This document shows, piece after piece, positions 6,860-16,223 of a stretch of DNA of 64,000 nt (position 1 is the first letter of the stretch; every line of letters starts with the position of its first letter). Source of the stretch: Pontibacter oryzae (GTDB lineage Bacteria; Bacteroidota; Bacteroidia; Cytophagales; Hymenobacteraceae); NCBI RefSeq assembly GCF_003576375.1, contig NZ_QWGE01000003.1:186001-250000 (forward strand). The letters run 5' to 3'. Below the pieces are notes generated by a model. The model saw only the letters and a list, made by a program, of their open reading frames with translations, was not told the origin of the DNA and made no database searches. The translations under genes and the position numbers were made by a program.

Positions 6860-9093
6860 TAGTACACCATCAGTTTGGCAGAAGTATGCTTTCCGGTTTC
6901 GGATACGGCCCGCACAATGTAAACCCCCGACTGCAAGGCTGGCAACGCTAAGGTATGGCTGCGGCTATACTTGCCAGTGCTCTCTAATACGCGCTTGCCC
7001 ACCATATCATACATTTCTACTTGTACCGGCTCTGATGCCTGCACACGCACGGGCTGCTCGCCTGCTTTCAGGTATGGGTTGGGGTATACTTGCAGCGTTA
7101 AGCCATTGGTTTCAGGGTTGGCGACATTGCCTGCCGTTTGCTCCAGCAAGTATAAACCGCCGCCTTTGCTGCCCAGTGCCAGGTAAAGCTTGTTCTCGCC
7201 GCCCAGTGGGGCTACGGTTATACTTAGCCCAAAGCCTAAGCACGTGGCCTGTACCTGCTCCGTTAGCTTGTTCTCCAACACCTCAGTTTCGGCGGTAAAC
7301 GTGGCGTTTAGATCCTGTGTGATGTTGCGGTAGATGCGCAGCTCCCCCGACTCATCCACGGTTAGCAGGTCAAAGTTTCCGTCGCCATCCAGGTCGTGCA
7401 CGGCAGGGTACAAAAAGCGGCGCGTAAAATTAAAATTGATGCCACCGAAGCTGCTATCCTCCAGGGTAAAGGCCGGAGCGGTAATAGAACCTGTATTGCG
7501 GTAAAACTCCAGGTTGCTGGCGGCTTTCCCAAGTATAAGGTCCAGGTCGCCATCGTTGTCGAGGTCCGCGAAAGCCGGCGAGGAGCCATCCTCCACCTTC
7601 AGTAAGGTTTGCAGGTAAGCCAGGTCGTAAACGGCGGGTTGTCCTTTTTTAGCCAGGTTTTGCAGATAAGCAATCCGTGTAGAGCCCGCCTGCAAGCCTT
7701 TAAAGGTAAGTATAAGGTCGGTGGTGCCATCGCCGTTTATGTCGGCAAACGCGGGTTTCAGGTTATAAACCTGCTGCGCGTGCAGGCCCAGAAAATCATT
7801 GGTAACAAGTTCATACGTTGCCTCGGTGGCAGTGCCGGTGTTGCGGTAAAAGCTGAGCGAGGCACCATAGCGCTTGTTTCGGTAATCCGCTGCGTTGCCT
7901 ATCAGCATGTCCAGGTCGCCGTCTGCATCCATGTCGGCAAAAGCCGGGAAAGCGCCCTCGCCCAGGTCAATCATCTGGTTCTGCAGAAAATCGTCCTGCA
8001 CAAAATTAAATTGCGGCTGGTCTGTGGCGCCCTGGTTTTGGTACAGCCAGTTGGATCGCTCAAAATCCATATTCCAGATATCTTGATACGCCTGCGGTGC
8101 CACCAGTAGGTCGGGCACTCCATCGAAAGTAACGTCCTCGTAATAGGCAGCAGGGTAGATGTTGAAGTTGGCAGGTTTTACGACTGGGTAGAGCGGGTTA
8201 AAACCCGTCATCACGGCGTTGCCGCTGTTTCCCTTGTTGTCAAAAATAGCCAAGTCCTCGCATTGCACGCCGCCCATCACAAGTTCTTTGTCGCCGTCGG
8301 CATCGGTATCCAGCAACAATAGAGAAGAGCCATCGTGGCCGGAGTGCATGGGCGAGGCAACGCTTTCGCCTTCGTAGCCGGCGCAGTATTCCCCAAACTT
8401 AAAGTTGTTACAGCCCTCGCACTCGGTAATTCCGCCCCACCAATCGGTTTGCTGCACAAAGCTTAGCGTGCCGCAGGGCTGGTTTGTTTCGGATTGCACG
8501 TTGCGGTAAAGCTCCAGGAAAAAGCCCTGCGAGAACTCCACCAGCAGCACGTCTAGGTCGCCGTCGCCGTCAATGTCAGTAATAGCGGGCACATCGGCGC
8601 TGTTCATCTGCATGTTAACCCTGCCTGAGTTATAGCGCAGTGCATCCGTTGCTAACGAAAAGCTAAGCTTGCCCTTGGCGGCCTGCTCCTGCCGGAACAC
8701 CTGTATACCGAGCGGCGAGCTGGTAAAAATATCCTTCAGGCCATCGCAGTTATAATCGCGGAGCAGCACCCAGTAAGTAAGATCCTTTGGGAAAAAAGCC
8801 TCATACTCCGGGGCGTACGTATAGCGCCACTGCCCGTTTTCCTGCACGGCCAGCCAGGTAAAGGCCTTTTGCAACTGGCGGTCGAACACAAACAGGTCTT
8901 CCTGCCCGTCTTGGTTCAGGTCTATCGTAGAGAATTGGGGTGTGTTAAGGCCGCCACTCCAAGGGTCTTTCAGCGCTTTGCTCTCCACCGAAACAGGTAT
9001 AGCCTGGCTCATCTGGAAGCGTAGCGGATCTTGCTGCGCCGTGGCGGTAAGGGTGGTGGCAAGTATAAACAGCAGGGTAAAAATTTTCTTCAT
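6859..9093 (-). CDS. Secreted FG-GAP/VCBS-repeat protein with T9SS sorting domain
   Basis: A secreted protein of about 744 residues. I chose the ATG at 9093 because it gives a clean signal peptide (MKKIFTLLFILATTLTATAQ); the longer frame starting at 9240 has an implausible N-terminus that runs nearly to murF. The body contains many FG-GAP/VCBS units with calcium-binding loops of the type D.D.DGD.D (for example DIDGDGDLDVLL, DMDADGDLDMLI, DLDNDGDLDLIL, DLDGDGNFDLLT), which usually fold as a beta-propeller. The last 80 or so residues are a type A T9SS sorting domain (VYPNPY, VEMYDMVGKRV, GVYIVRA). It is probably attached to or released from the cell surface. Ligand is unknown. It is co-transcribed with the small gene at 6467. 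Confidence 0.88.
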   Translation of the reverse strand: MKKIFTLLFILATTLTATAQQDPLRFQMSQAIPVSVESKALKDPWSGGLNTPQFSTIDLNQDGQEDLFVFDRQLQKAFTWLAVQENGQWRYTYAPEYEAFFPKDLTYWVLLRDYNCDGLKDIFTSSPLGIQVFRQEQAAKGKLSFSLATDALRYNSGRVNMQMNSADVPAITDIDGDGDLDVLLVEFSQGFFLELYRNVQSETNQPCGTLSFVQQTDWWGGITECEGCNNFKFGEYCAGYEGESVASPMHSGHDGSSLLLLDTDADGDKELVMGGVQCEDLAIFDNKGNSGNAVMTGFNPLYPVVKPANFNIYPAAYYEDVTFDGVPDLLVAPQAYQDIWNMDFERSNWLYQNQGATDQPQFNFVQDDFLQNQMIDLGEGAFPAFADMDADGDLDMLIGNAADYRNKRYGASLSFYRNTGTATEATYELVTNDFLGLHAQQVYNLKPAFADINGDGTTDLILTFKGLQAGSTRIAYLQNLAKKGQPAVYDLAYLQTLLKVEDGSSPAFADLDNDGDLDLILGKAASNLEFYRNTGSITAPAFTLEDSSFGGINFNFTRRFLYPAVHDLDGDGNFDLLTVDESGELRIYRNITQDLNATFTAETEVLENKLTEQVQATCLGFGLSITVAPLGGENKLYLALGSKGGGLYLLEQTAGNVANPETNGLTLQVYPNPYLKAGEQPVRVQASEPVQVEMYDMVGKRVLESTGKYSRSHTLALPALQSGVYIVRAVSETGKHTSAKLMVY

Positions 9094-9243
9094 GCACGTA
9101 AGGGTTCTATTTGATGAACGCAGGCCGGGGTACTGTCGTTTTTGTTTAATAGAATGTATATTGCCGCCAGGAGTGCCGCCGTAAAGTATAAACGCTGCAG
9201 CGCCTCCCTTAAGCATCCTGACTAAGTTAAAATTACGCATTTC

Positions 9244-10542
9244 ATGCAGAACAGCATCGAGTTTCTATACCAAAAGTACCTGGAGTGTCGCCACGTAAGC
9301 ACCGACTCCCGCGCCGACCAGGAGCAAAGTATGTTTTTCGCCCTGAACGGCCCGAACTTTAAAGGCGCCAAGTTCGCTACGATGGCACTGGAAAAAGGCG
9401 CACGCTTTGCCGTGGTGGATGATGCCAGCATGGCCTCCGACAATGTGTTTGTAGTGGAGGATACGCTGCAGGCCCTGCAGGAGTTGGCACGCCATCACCG
9501 CCGCCAGCTCAGCATCCCGGTCATCGGCATTACGGGCTCTAATGGCAAGACCACCTCCAAAGAATTGGTGCACGCTGTGCTCAGCCAGAAGTATAACACG
9601 CTTTACACACAGGGCAACCTCAATAACCACATCGGGGTGCCGCTCACGCTGCTGCGCATTACCCCGGAGCATGAAATGGCCATTATCGAGATGGGCGCCA
9701 ACCACATCGGTGAGATTGCCGCGCTTTGCAGCATCGCGTTGCCCACGCATGGCCTGATCACCAACATCGGCAAGGCGCACCTGGAGGGCTTCGGCAGTCT
9801 GGAGGGCGTGGCCCGTGGCAAAAGCGAGCTTTACGTGCACCTGGACACGTATGACGGCACCGTTTTCGTGAACACTGCCAACGAGCACCTCATGCGCATG
9901 AGCCGCCGCATCACGAACAAGGTTACCTACCCTACCCCCGGCGATTATTACCACAGCGAACTGCTGGAAGCCTCGCCATACGTGGTGTACAAGGATGAGG
10001 AAGGAAGCGTGGTGCATACGCAACTGGTGGGCAGCTACAACTACGAGAACATGGCCGCGGCGGCTTGCATCGGCAAGTTTTTCGGGGTGTCTCTGGCAAA
10101 AGCAAACGAGGCCATTGCCGACTACAGCCCGGTAAACAACCGCTCGCAGGTACTGCAAAAGGGCAGCAACACCATCATTCTGGATGCCTACAACGCCAAC
10201 CCAACCTCTATGGCCGCCGCCGTGCGCAACTTCGGAAGTATGAATGCCGCAAAGAAGGTGGTTATACTTGGCGATATGTTTGAGATGGGAACCGAGAGTG
10301 AGGCCGAGCATCGCGCACTGGGCGAGGTAGTAGCAGAGCAGCCTTTTGATACGGTTATACTTTGCGGTAAGGATATAAAGTATGGCGCAGAGGTAAACGA
10401 GAACTTTTTATACTTCGAGACAAAGCCGGAGTTGGAAACCTGGCTACGCAAGAACCCGATCGCAGAAAGCTACATCCTGATTAAAGGCTCTCGGGGTATG
10501 GGCCTGGAGACACTGGTCGAAAAGCTAGACGTAGAGCAATAA
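9244..10542 (+). CDS. murF: UDP-MurNAc-tripeptide--D-Ala-D-Ala ligase
   Basis: Cytoplasmic Mur ligase that adds the D-Ala-D-Ala dipeptide to the UDP-MurNAc-tripeptide, the last soluble step of peptidoglycan precursor synthesis, with ATP hydrolysis. It has 432 residues, normal for the family. The N-terminal UDP-binding domain has STDSR (19-23) and FFALNG. The central ATPase domain has the P-loop GITGSNGKTT (95-104), EMGANHIGEIA and NIGKAHLEGFGS. The C-terminal domain shows ILDAYNANPTSM and LGDMFEMG. It is not in a division cluster here: the neighbours are an FG-GAP gene upstream (divergent) and rfbC downstream (convergent). A perfect long terminator follows the stop. Confidence 0.95.
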   Translation: MQNSIEFLYQKYLECRHVSTDSRADQEQSMFFALNGPNFKGAKFATMALEKGARFAVVDDASMASDNVFVVEDTLQALQELARHHRRQLSIPVIGITGSNGKTTSKELVHAVLSQKYNTLYTQGNLNNHIGVPLTLLRITPEHEMAIIEMGANHIGEIAALCSIALPTHGLITNIGKAHLEGFGSLEGVARGKSELYVHLDTYDGTVFVNTANEHLMRMSRRITNKVTYPTPGDYYHSELLEASPYVVYKDEEGSVVHTQLVGSYNYENMAAAACIGKFFGVSLAKANEAIADYSPVNNRSQVLQKGSNTIILDAYNANPTSMAAAVRNFGSMNAAKKVVILGDMFEMGTESEAEHRALGEVVAEQPFDTVILCGKDIKYGAEVNENFLYFETKPELETWLRKNPIAESYILIKGSRGMGLETLVEKLDVEQ

Positions 10543-10563
10543 GCAAGTATAACTTCTATGAAC

Positions 10564-10608
10564 AGAGAAAAGGCCAGAAGCGGTTAAACCGCTTCTGGCC
10601 TTTTCTCT
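10564..10608. terminator. Long perfect-stem terminator between murF and rfbC
   Basis: 22-bp arms (10564-10585 and 10587-10608) around a single A. The GC core is GGCCAGAAGCGG, and the outer AGAGAAAA/TTTTCTCT supplies a T-rich tail in both directions, suiting the convergent genes on either side. Confidence 0.85.
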
Positions 10609-10650
10609 AATATCTAATATCTAACGCCTAAAATCTAGCGTCTAGTGTCT
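10609..10650. repeat. Short TCTA-rich degenerate repeat
   Basis: The spacer after the murF terminator is a run of slightly varied TATCTAA/ATCTAG/TCTAGTG units, about 40 bases. Nothing in it codes. It resembles the simple repeats seen elsewhere between genes here. Confidence 0.4.
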
Positions 10651-10652
10651 CC

Positions 10653-11195
10653 CTAAAATGGTGAGCTGAAATCCTGCAGCAGCGGTAGCACTTCATCTTT
10701 CGGCGACACCAGCGGCTCGGCGATGCCCCAATCTATACCCAGGGCCGAGTCGTTCCAAAGTATGCCGCCTTCCGTTTCCGGGGCATAAAAATCGGTGCAC
10801 TTGTACAGGAAGGTGGTGTTATCCTCCAACGCCATAAAGCCATGCGCAAAACCCTCCGGAATGTAGAAGAGGTTGTGTTTATCAGCATCCAGCACACAAG
10901 AACCATGCTGCCCAAACGTAGGTGAGTTTCTGCGCAGGTCAACAGCTATATCTAAGGCTCTGCCGCTGGAAACGCGCACTAGTTTACCCTGCGCATGTGG
11001 CGGTTTCTGGAAGTGCAGCCCGCGCAGCACGCCCTTTGCCGATACCGACTGGTTATCCTGCACGAAAACAGGCTTAATGCCCAGCGGCTCAAACCATTTC
11101 AGGCTGAACGTCTCCAAAAAATAGCCTCGTTCATCGCGAAAAACGCGTGGCTGAAACTCTACCAACCCCTCAATCGGGAAAAGTTTGTGGTCCAT
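10653..11195 (-). CDS. rfbC: dTDP-4-dehydrorhamnose 3,5-epimerase
   Basis: Cupin-fold epimerase of 180 residues acting on dTDP-4-keto-6-deoxyglucose in dTDP-L-rhamnose synthesis. The family pattern is plain: PRVFRDERGYFLETF near the N-terminus, the active-site His61 in GVLRGLHFQ, GRALDIAVDLR, YIPEGFAHGF, and the Tyr131 region FLYKCTDFY with NDSALGIDWG. The other rhamnose genes (rfbA, rfbB, rfbD) are not in this window, so the gene is isolated from a sugar cluster here. The start ATG at 11195 gives the usual N-terminus. It is convergent with murF. Confidence 0.94.
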   Translation of the reverse strand: MDHKLFPIEGLVEFQPRVFRDERGYFLETFSLKWFEPLGIKPVFVQDNQSVSAKGVLRGLHFQKPPHAQGKLVRVSSGRALDIAVDLRRNSPTFGQHGSCVLDADKHNLFYIPEGFAHGFMALEDNTTFLYKCTDFYAPETEGGILWNDSALGIDWGIAEPLVSPKDEVLPLLQDFSSPF

Positions 11196-11346
11196 GATTT
11201 AAAGTATGGATTACGGATGATGCGCAACACAGCCTAAATAACTGCCTGCCTAAAAAGCCGTAAGTTAGCCATTTTGCAGTAGCATCGGAAAATTTAGAGT
11301 AAATTGCATCCATTCTTCCAACTTTGATAAAACAACGTATAACAAC

Positions 11347-12081
11347 ATGCAAGCAACTGTCGCATTTCTGCACACGCACGTACTGGTAGTCGTATTATTC
11401 CTGCTCCTATTCACGTTCAAAACTGTTTTGCTGCTCCTCAACAAACGCGAAACACTGGCAAAAGCACGCAATAAAACCAAAGTGCTGGATATAATCTTTG
11501 GCACGCTGATCCTGATTACGGGTGGCTACCTGCTGTTTAACTACAACGGCGTACCGGGCTGGCTTATCACGAAAGTAGTATTGGTGCTAATCGCCATCCC
11601 GATCGGCATTGTGGGCATCAAGCGTGAAAACAAAGTGATGGCCATACTTTCGCTGCTGATTTTCCTGTATGTGTATGGCGTGGCCGAAACCAAAAGCCTG
11701 ACCATGAAAAAACCGGGCCCGGTAGAGAACGCTACCATCAGCCCGAAGGCCGACAAAACACCAGAAACGGATGCCGTAGAGGCCAGTGATGCCGGGCTTA
11801 GCGAGTCTGCGGTGGCGCACGAGGAGATTGTGGCAGCTATGAGCGAGGCGCAACTGGCAAACGCGAAAGCCGTTTACACACAGCTCTGCGAAACCTGCCA
11901 CGGTGCCGATGGCGCCAAAGGCCTGGGCGGAGCAGCCGACTTACACATCAGCAATCTCAGCCTAAAAGATCGCCTCAACGTAATCGAGAATGGTCGCGGC
12001 CTGATGCCTGCCTTTGGCAGCCAGCTTTCTGATGAGGAAGCTGAGGCGCTGGCCGCTTATACCATGACGTTAAAAAAATAA
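11347..12081 (+). CDS. Membrane protein with SirB2-like N-terminus and C-terminal cytochrome c
   Basis: A 244-residue two-part protein. Residues 1-112 hold four hydrophobic segments (about 8-31, 48-63, 71-90 and 97-112) in an arrangement like SirB2-family membrane proteins (LHTHVLVVVLFLLLFTFKT, then KTKVLDIIFG). A charged Pro/Glu/Ala-rich linker (about 120-160) leads to a small c-type cytochrome domain with the haem motif CETCH at 181-185 and a likely axial Met in GLMPAF. The haem domain must be periplasmic. The role is probably membrane-anchored electron transfer; the partner oxidase or reductase is not in this window. hflX begins 3 bases after the stop, so the two may share a transcript. 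The SirB2 assignment is less certain than the cytochrome. Confidence 0.82.
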   Translation: MQATVAFLHTHVLVVVLFLLLFTFKTVLLLLNKRETLAKARNKTKVLDIIFGTLILITGGYLLFNYNGVPGWLITKVVLVLIAIPIGIVGIKRENKVMAILSLLIFLYVYGVAETKSLTMKKPGPVENATISPKADKTPETDAVEASDAGLSESAVAHEEIVAAMSEAQLANAKAVYTQLCETCHGADGAKGLGGAADLHISNLSLKDRLNVIENGRGLMPAFGSQLSDEEAEALAAYTMTLKK

Positions 12082-12084
12082 TGA

Positions 12085-13272
12085 ATGGCTAAAAAGAAAT
12101 TCTTCGAAACCTCCAAGCCGCAGGAAACTGCCGTGCTGGTGGCCGTACCTAACTATCGCCAAACCGATGAGCAAACCCAGGAATACCTGGACGAACTTGC
12201 CTTTTTAACTGAGACTGCCGGTGCTCAGACCGTAAAGCGCTTTATACAGAAGCTGGATAAGCCGGACCGCGCAACTTATGTGGGCAGCGGCAAACTGGAC
12301 GAGATAAATGCCTACGTAAAGGAGCACCAGATCGACATGGTTATCTTCGACGATGATCTGAGCCCCTCGCAGGTGCGCAACATTGAGCGCGAGCTGCAGG
12401 TGAAAATCGTGGACCGCAGCTTACTTATACTTGACATTTTTGCCCTGCGCGCCAAAACCGCCCAGGCTCACGCTCAGGTCGAGATTGCCCAGTACCAATA
12501 CCTACTGCCGCGCCTTACTAACCTCTGGACGCACTTATCCAAGCAAAAGGGTGGTATTGGTATGAAGGGACCGGGTGAGACTGAGATCGAGACTGACCGC
12601 CGTATTGTGCGCGACAAGATATCTTTGTTGCGTGAGCGCCTGAAGAAGTTTGAGAAGCAGAACTTCGAGCAGCGTAAAGCCCGTGCAGGCATTGTGCGCG
12701 TGGCGCTGGTAGGGTATACCAACGTGGGCAAATCTACGCTGATGAACCTGCTCTCTAAATCAGAGGTGTTTGCCGAGAACAAGCTGTTTGCCACCGTGGA
12801 TGCCACCGTGCGTAAGGTTGTGCTCGACAATGTGCCTTTCCTGCTCTCCGACACAGTAGGATTTATCCGGAAGCTGCCAACCAAGCTCATCGAGTCGTTT
12901 AAATCTACTCTGGATGAGATACGTGAGGCCGACCTGCTGCTGCACGTGGTGGATGTATCGCACCCGTCGTTTGAGGACCATATTGCCGTGGTAAATGAAA
13001 CGCTGAAGGACATTAACTCTGCCGAGAAACCTGTGCTTCTGGTTTTCAATAAAATAGATCAATACCTGGCTATGCGCCAGGAGGAGCTTGCAGAGGAAGA
13101 CATGGCAGCCCGCCCATCCATTGACGATTTAAAAGCGACATACATGGCCAAAGAACATGCCCCGGCAATGTTTATTTCCGCTACTGATAAGCTGAATATT
13201 GATGCCCTGCGCGAAGAGCTACAGCGCCGTGTGGCCGAGATACACTTCCAGCGGTATCCGAACAACGTTTAG
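12085..13272 (+). CDS. hflX: Ribosome-associated GTPase HflX
   Basis: 395 residues, normal HflX length. HflX binds the 50S subunit and splits or rescues stalled ribosomes under stress. The N-terminal HflX-specific domain has RATYVGSGKL, VIFDDDLSPSQVRNIE and KIVDRSLLILDIFA, followed by the helical GGIGMKGPGETEIETDRR region. The G domain carries G1 GYTNVGKST (210-218), G3 DTVGF, G4 NKID and G5 SAT. The start ATG at 12085 follows the cytochrome gene stop by 3 bases, suggesting co-transcription. A terminator lies 25 bases after the stop. Confidence 0.95.
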   Translation: MAKKKFFETSKPQETAVLVAVPNYRQTDEQTQEYLDELAFLTETAGAQTVKRFIQKLDKPDRATYVGSGKLDEINAYVKEHQIDMVIFDDDLSPSQVRNIERELQVKIVDRSLLILDIFALRAKTAQAHAQVEIAQYQYLLPRLTNLWTHLSKQKGGIGMKGPGETEIETDRRIVRDKISLLRERLKKFEKQNFEQRKARAGIVRVALVGYTNVGKSTLMNLLSKSEVFAENKLFATVDATVRKVVLDNVPFLLSDTVGFIRKLPTKLIESFKSTLDEIREADLLLHVVDVSHPSFEDHIAVVNETLKDINSAEKPVLLVFNKIDQYLAMRQEELAEEDMAARPSIDDLKATYMAKEHAPAMFISATDKLNIDALREELQRRVAEIHFQRYPNNV

Positions 13273-13297
13273 GTGCTTACTTCGCTAAGTATAGTTT

Positions 13298-13335
13298 AAG
13301 CCCGTGGTTGCTGTTGCAGTCACGGGCTTCTCTTT
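13298..13335 (+). terminator. Terminator after hflX
   Basis: Stem AAGCCCGTG (13298-13306) with CACGGGCTT (13321-13329), a 14-base loop and a T-rich tail. Confidence 0.8.
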
Positions 13336-13477
13336 TTTAGCTAACACTAGCTGCTGCCTCATCTTAACACGTACTTAACTGCCGCCACACAACTATTTAC
13401 CCATACTTTCAGTAAGAAGCAAAGCCATACTTGCGGATTTAAGTAACTGCAAGCGGCACATGCAACAAACCAAACGT

Positions 13478-13972
13478 ATGAAAACCCTATACATTCTTAG
13501 GCACGCTAAATCGAGCTGGGAATTCGACGAACTCAGTGACCATGACCGCCCGCTGAACAAGCGTGGGCGCCATGATGCGCCCCTTATGGGCCATGAGCTG
13601 GCAACCCGCGGCGTTACTCCAGACCTTATTATTTCCAGCCCGGCGGTCAGGGCAATTAGCACGGCCACGCTGGTAGGCAAAGAGCTAGACTACGATGCAG
13701 ACGACATTACCGTAGACACCCGCGTTTACGGCGCCGATGAAGAGGACCTGCTGGAGGTAGTTCAGGAAGCCCCTGCCGAGGTAAATACACTGTTGCTGGT
13801 AGGCCACAACGAGGCCATCTCCGACTTTGCTAACCTGCTCTCGCCAGAGCCGGTGCACAGCATGCCCACTGCCGGTGTTACGGGCCTCAGCTTTAACTGC
13901 GACGATTGGAAAGAGATCTCCAAAGACAATGCTACCTTACTGTTCTACGACTTCCCGAAGAACCACAAGTAA
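13478..13972 (+). CDS. sixA: SixA-like histidine phosphatase
   Basis: Histidine-phosphatase (phosphoglycerate-mutase-like) protein of 164 residues. The start at 13478 was chosen because it puts the signature RHAKSSW at residues 8-14, as in SixA homologues; an in-frame ATG at 13460 would add six residues. The catalytic His9 is in LRHAKSSW, RPLNKRG follows, and SSPAVRA and the second catalytic His in LLLVGHNEAISDF complete the active site. SixA enzymes remove phosphate from phosphohistidine on HPt or PTS proteins. It lies 46 bases upstream of ppk1 on the same strand, a pairing that suggests shared control of phosphate metabolism. Confidence 0.87.
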   Translation: MKTLYILRHAKSSWEFDELSDHDRPLNKRGRHDAPLMGHELATRGVTPDLIISSPAVRAISTATLVGKELDYDADDITVDTRVYGADEEDLLEVVQEAPAEVNTLLLVGHNEAISDFANLLSPEPVHSMPTAGVTGLSFNCDDWKEISKDNATLLFYDFPKNHK

Positions 13973-14018
13973 CCCTTTCGCCGGAGCCACGGGCTTTGGC
14001 ACAAATCATTAATTTACC

Positions 14019-16130
14019 ATGGATAAACAAACCCACAAGGAGCAGCTGGCTACGGCAGGCTATCCGTTTATAAACCGAGAGCTTAGCTGGCTCGCCTTCA
14101 ATTACAGAGTACTGCAAGAAGCCAAAGACAAAACCGTACCCTTGCTGGAGCGCGTTAAGTTTATGGCAATTTTCTCCTCTAACCTCGACGAGTATTTTAA
14201 GGTACGTGTCGCTACCCTGAAGCGCCTCATTAAACTAAAAGAGAAAACCCGTAAAAAACTGGAGGAGGACCCCACTGAAACCCTGGACCAAATTATGGCG
14301 GAGGTGCACAGGCAGCAGCAGGAGTTCGGGCAGGTATTCCGGGAGGGAATCCTGGCGGACCTGCGTGAACAAAACATCCACATGCTTACCGAGAACGACC
14401 TGAACGCCGAGCAGGAAGCCTGGGTGAAGGATTACTTTGAGGAAACGCTGGAGCCGCTCTTGCTACCCATTATCCTCGACGAAACCGAGACGCACCTTTT
14501 CCTGAAAGACCAGACCGTGTACTTGGGCGTGAAGATGTGGGAGCCTGCCGAAAGCGATTGCAAGCCGGAGCGTTTTGCCATGCTGGAGATCCCTACCAAG
14601 AAGCACGGCAGCCGTTTTGTAAAACTGCCTACAGTAAACGAGCAGCGCTATGTGATGTTTATAGACGATGTGATCCGTTTCTGTATGCCACGCCTGTTCC
14701 CGCAATATAAAGTCTTTGATGCCCATGCCGTAAAAGTATCCCGTGATGCCGAGCTGGATATTGAGGAAGAAGTATCGGGCAACCTGATGGCCAAGATCCA
14801 CAACAGTCTGAAGAAACGTGAAACCGGCTACCCGGCTCGCCTCCTCTACGACCCGCAGACGCCGCAGGACTTACTGGACATGATGATGGCGCACACCGGC
14901 ATAACCGAGGCAGAGTTGGTAGAGGGCAGCAAGTACCACAACTTCCGCGATTTCTTTCAGTTCCCGGATTTTAACCTTCCAGAGCTGAAGTATGACCTGC
15001 AGCCCACTTTGGTGCACCCCGAACTGGAGAAAGCCGACAGTCTGCTGGCCGCCATGAAGGAGAAGGATTACCTGGTGCACTATCCTTACCAGTCGTTTGA
15101 CTATGTGCTGCGCCTGTTTGAGGAAGCCGCCGAAGACCCGAAAGTTACCGCCATGAGCGCCACGCTGTATCGCGTAGCCGACAAATCGAAGATAGCCAAG
15201 GCGCTGGCCAAAGCCGCTAAAAATGGCAAGCTTGTAACGGTAGTGGTAGAGCTTAAGGCCCGCTTCGATGAGGAGTCTAACATCTTCTGGGCAGGAAAGC
15301 TGCAGAAAGCTGGGGCCAACGTTATTTTCGGGGTGCCTGATCTAAAGGTTCACTCCAAGCTGGGCCTGATCACCCGCAACGAGAAAGGCAAACTGGTAAA
15401 CTATGCCTACCTGAGCACCGGTAACTACAACGAGGATACTTCAAAGATTTATGCAGACCACGCTCTCTTTACCTCCGATAAGCGCCTTACCAAAGATGTA
15501 GAGCAGGTGTTTAATTTCTTCATTGATCGGCAACCCAACAAAACCTTCCAGCACCTACTGATGGCCCCGCTAAATATGCGCCAGAACTTTGTGAAGCTGA
15601 TTGATCGCGAGATTAAGAACGCAAAAAAAGGCTTGCCCGCAAGTATGATTCTGAAGATGAATGCGCTGCAGGATGAGCGCATGATCAGGAAGCTGTACAG
15701 TGCTAGCCAGGCAGGCGTTAAAATTCAGTTGCTGGTGCGAGGTATCTGTTGCCTTATGCCAGGCGTAAAAGGCATCAGCGAGAACATTGAGGTGCGCAGC
15801 ATCGTGGACCGCTACCTGGAGCACGCCCGGGTGTATATCTTCCATAACAACGGCGACGAGCAGCTATACATTGCCTCTGCCGACTGGATGACCCGAAACC
15901 TGAACCGCCGCGTAGAGGTGGCCTTCCCGATTTACCAGCCCGAACTGGCCGCGCAGATCCGCCACATTATTGAGTTGCAATTAGCCGACGACACCAAAAC
16001 CCGCAGCGTGGACAACAGCTACATAAAGGCCGAGACACCAACCGCCATGCGCGCGCAATATGCCATTTACGATTACCTCCGCGACATGGTGCCTACCACT
16101 TTAGATGCCAGTTGCAAGCCTACGGAATAG
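14019..16130 (+). CDS. ppk1: Polyphosphate kinase 1
   Basis: 703 residues, the normal size for PPK1, which polymerises the gamma-phosphate of ATP into polyphosphate at the inner membrane. The N-terminal domain has FINRELSWLAFNYRVL and FSSNLDEYFKVR. The two phospholipase-D-like catalytic domains carry His445 in KVHSKLGLI (the expected autophosphorylated His) and His602 in EHARVYIF, with LSTGNYNEDTSKIYADH and SADWMTRNLNRRVEV as further signatures. The sixA-like phosphatase is directly upstream; no exopolyphosphatase gene is in the window. A long terminator follows. Confidence 0.96.
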   Translation: MDKQTHKEQLATAGYPFINRELSWLAFNYRVLQEAKDKTVPLLERVKFMAIFSSNLDEYFKVRVATLKRLIKLKEKTRKKLEEDPTETLDQIMAEVHRQQQEFGQVFREGILADLREQNIHMLTENDLNAEQEAWVKDYFEETLEPLLLPIILDETETHLFLKDQTVYLGVKMWEPAESDCKPERFAMLEIPTKKHGSRFVKLPTVNEQRYVMFIDDVIRFCMPRLFPQYKVFDAHAVKVSRDAELDIEEEVSGNLMAKIHNSLKKRETGYPARLLYDPQTPQDLLDMMMAHTGITEAELVEGSKYHNFRDFFQFPDFNLPELKYDLQPTLVHPELEKADSLLAAMKEKDYLVHYPYQSFDYVLRLFEEAAEDPKVTAMSATLYRVADKSKIAKALAKAAKNGKLVTVVVELKARFDEESNIFWAGKLQKAGANVIFGVPDLKVHSKLGLITRNEKGKLVNYAYLSTGNYNEDTSKIYADHALFTSDKRLTKDVEQVFNFFIDRQPNKTFQHLLMAPLNMRQNFVKLIDREIKNAKKGLPASMILKMNALQDERMIRKLYSASQAGVKIQLLVRGICCLMPGVKGISENIEVRSIVDRYLEHARVYIFHNNGDEQLYIASADWMTRNLNRRVEVAFPIYQPELAAQIRHIIELQLADDTKTRSVDNSYIKAETPTAMRAQYAIYDYLRDMVPTTLDASCKPTE

Positions 16131-16151
16131 CAGGCAAATTACATACTCTTA

Positions 16152-16205
16152 AAACCAGAAAGGGGGCCGACCATACGTTTGTATAGCCGGCCCCCTTTCT
16201 GGTTT
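16152..16205. terminator. Long terminator with nested inner hairpin
   Basis: 18-bp perfect arms (16152-16169, 16188-16205) with a second small stem inside the loop (CCATAC/GTATAG). It serves ppk1 on the plus strand and probably the convergent gene at 16224. Confidence 0.85.
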
Positions 16206-16223
16206 ATACTTATGCTTGCCAGG

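Noticed and set aside
9265..10311. Long minus-strand frame opposite murF (348 codons)
   Set aside because: Antisense to a certain gene, with no family features or leader; a by-product of the codon usage of murF.
10653..11195. Capsule or O-antigen cluster around rfbC
   Set aside because: Only rfbC is present; neighbours are murF and a cytochrome gene.
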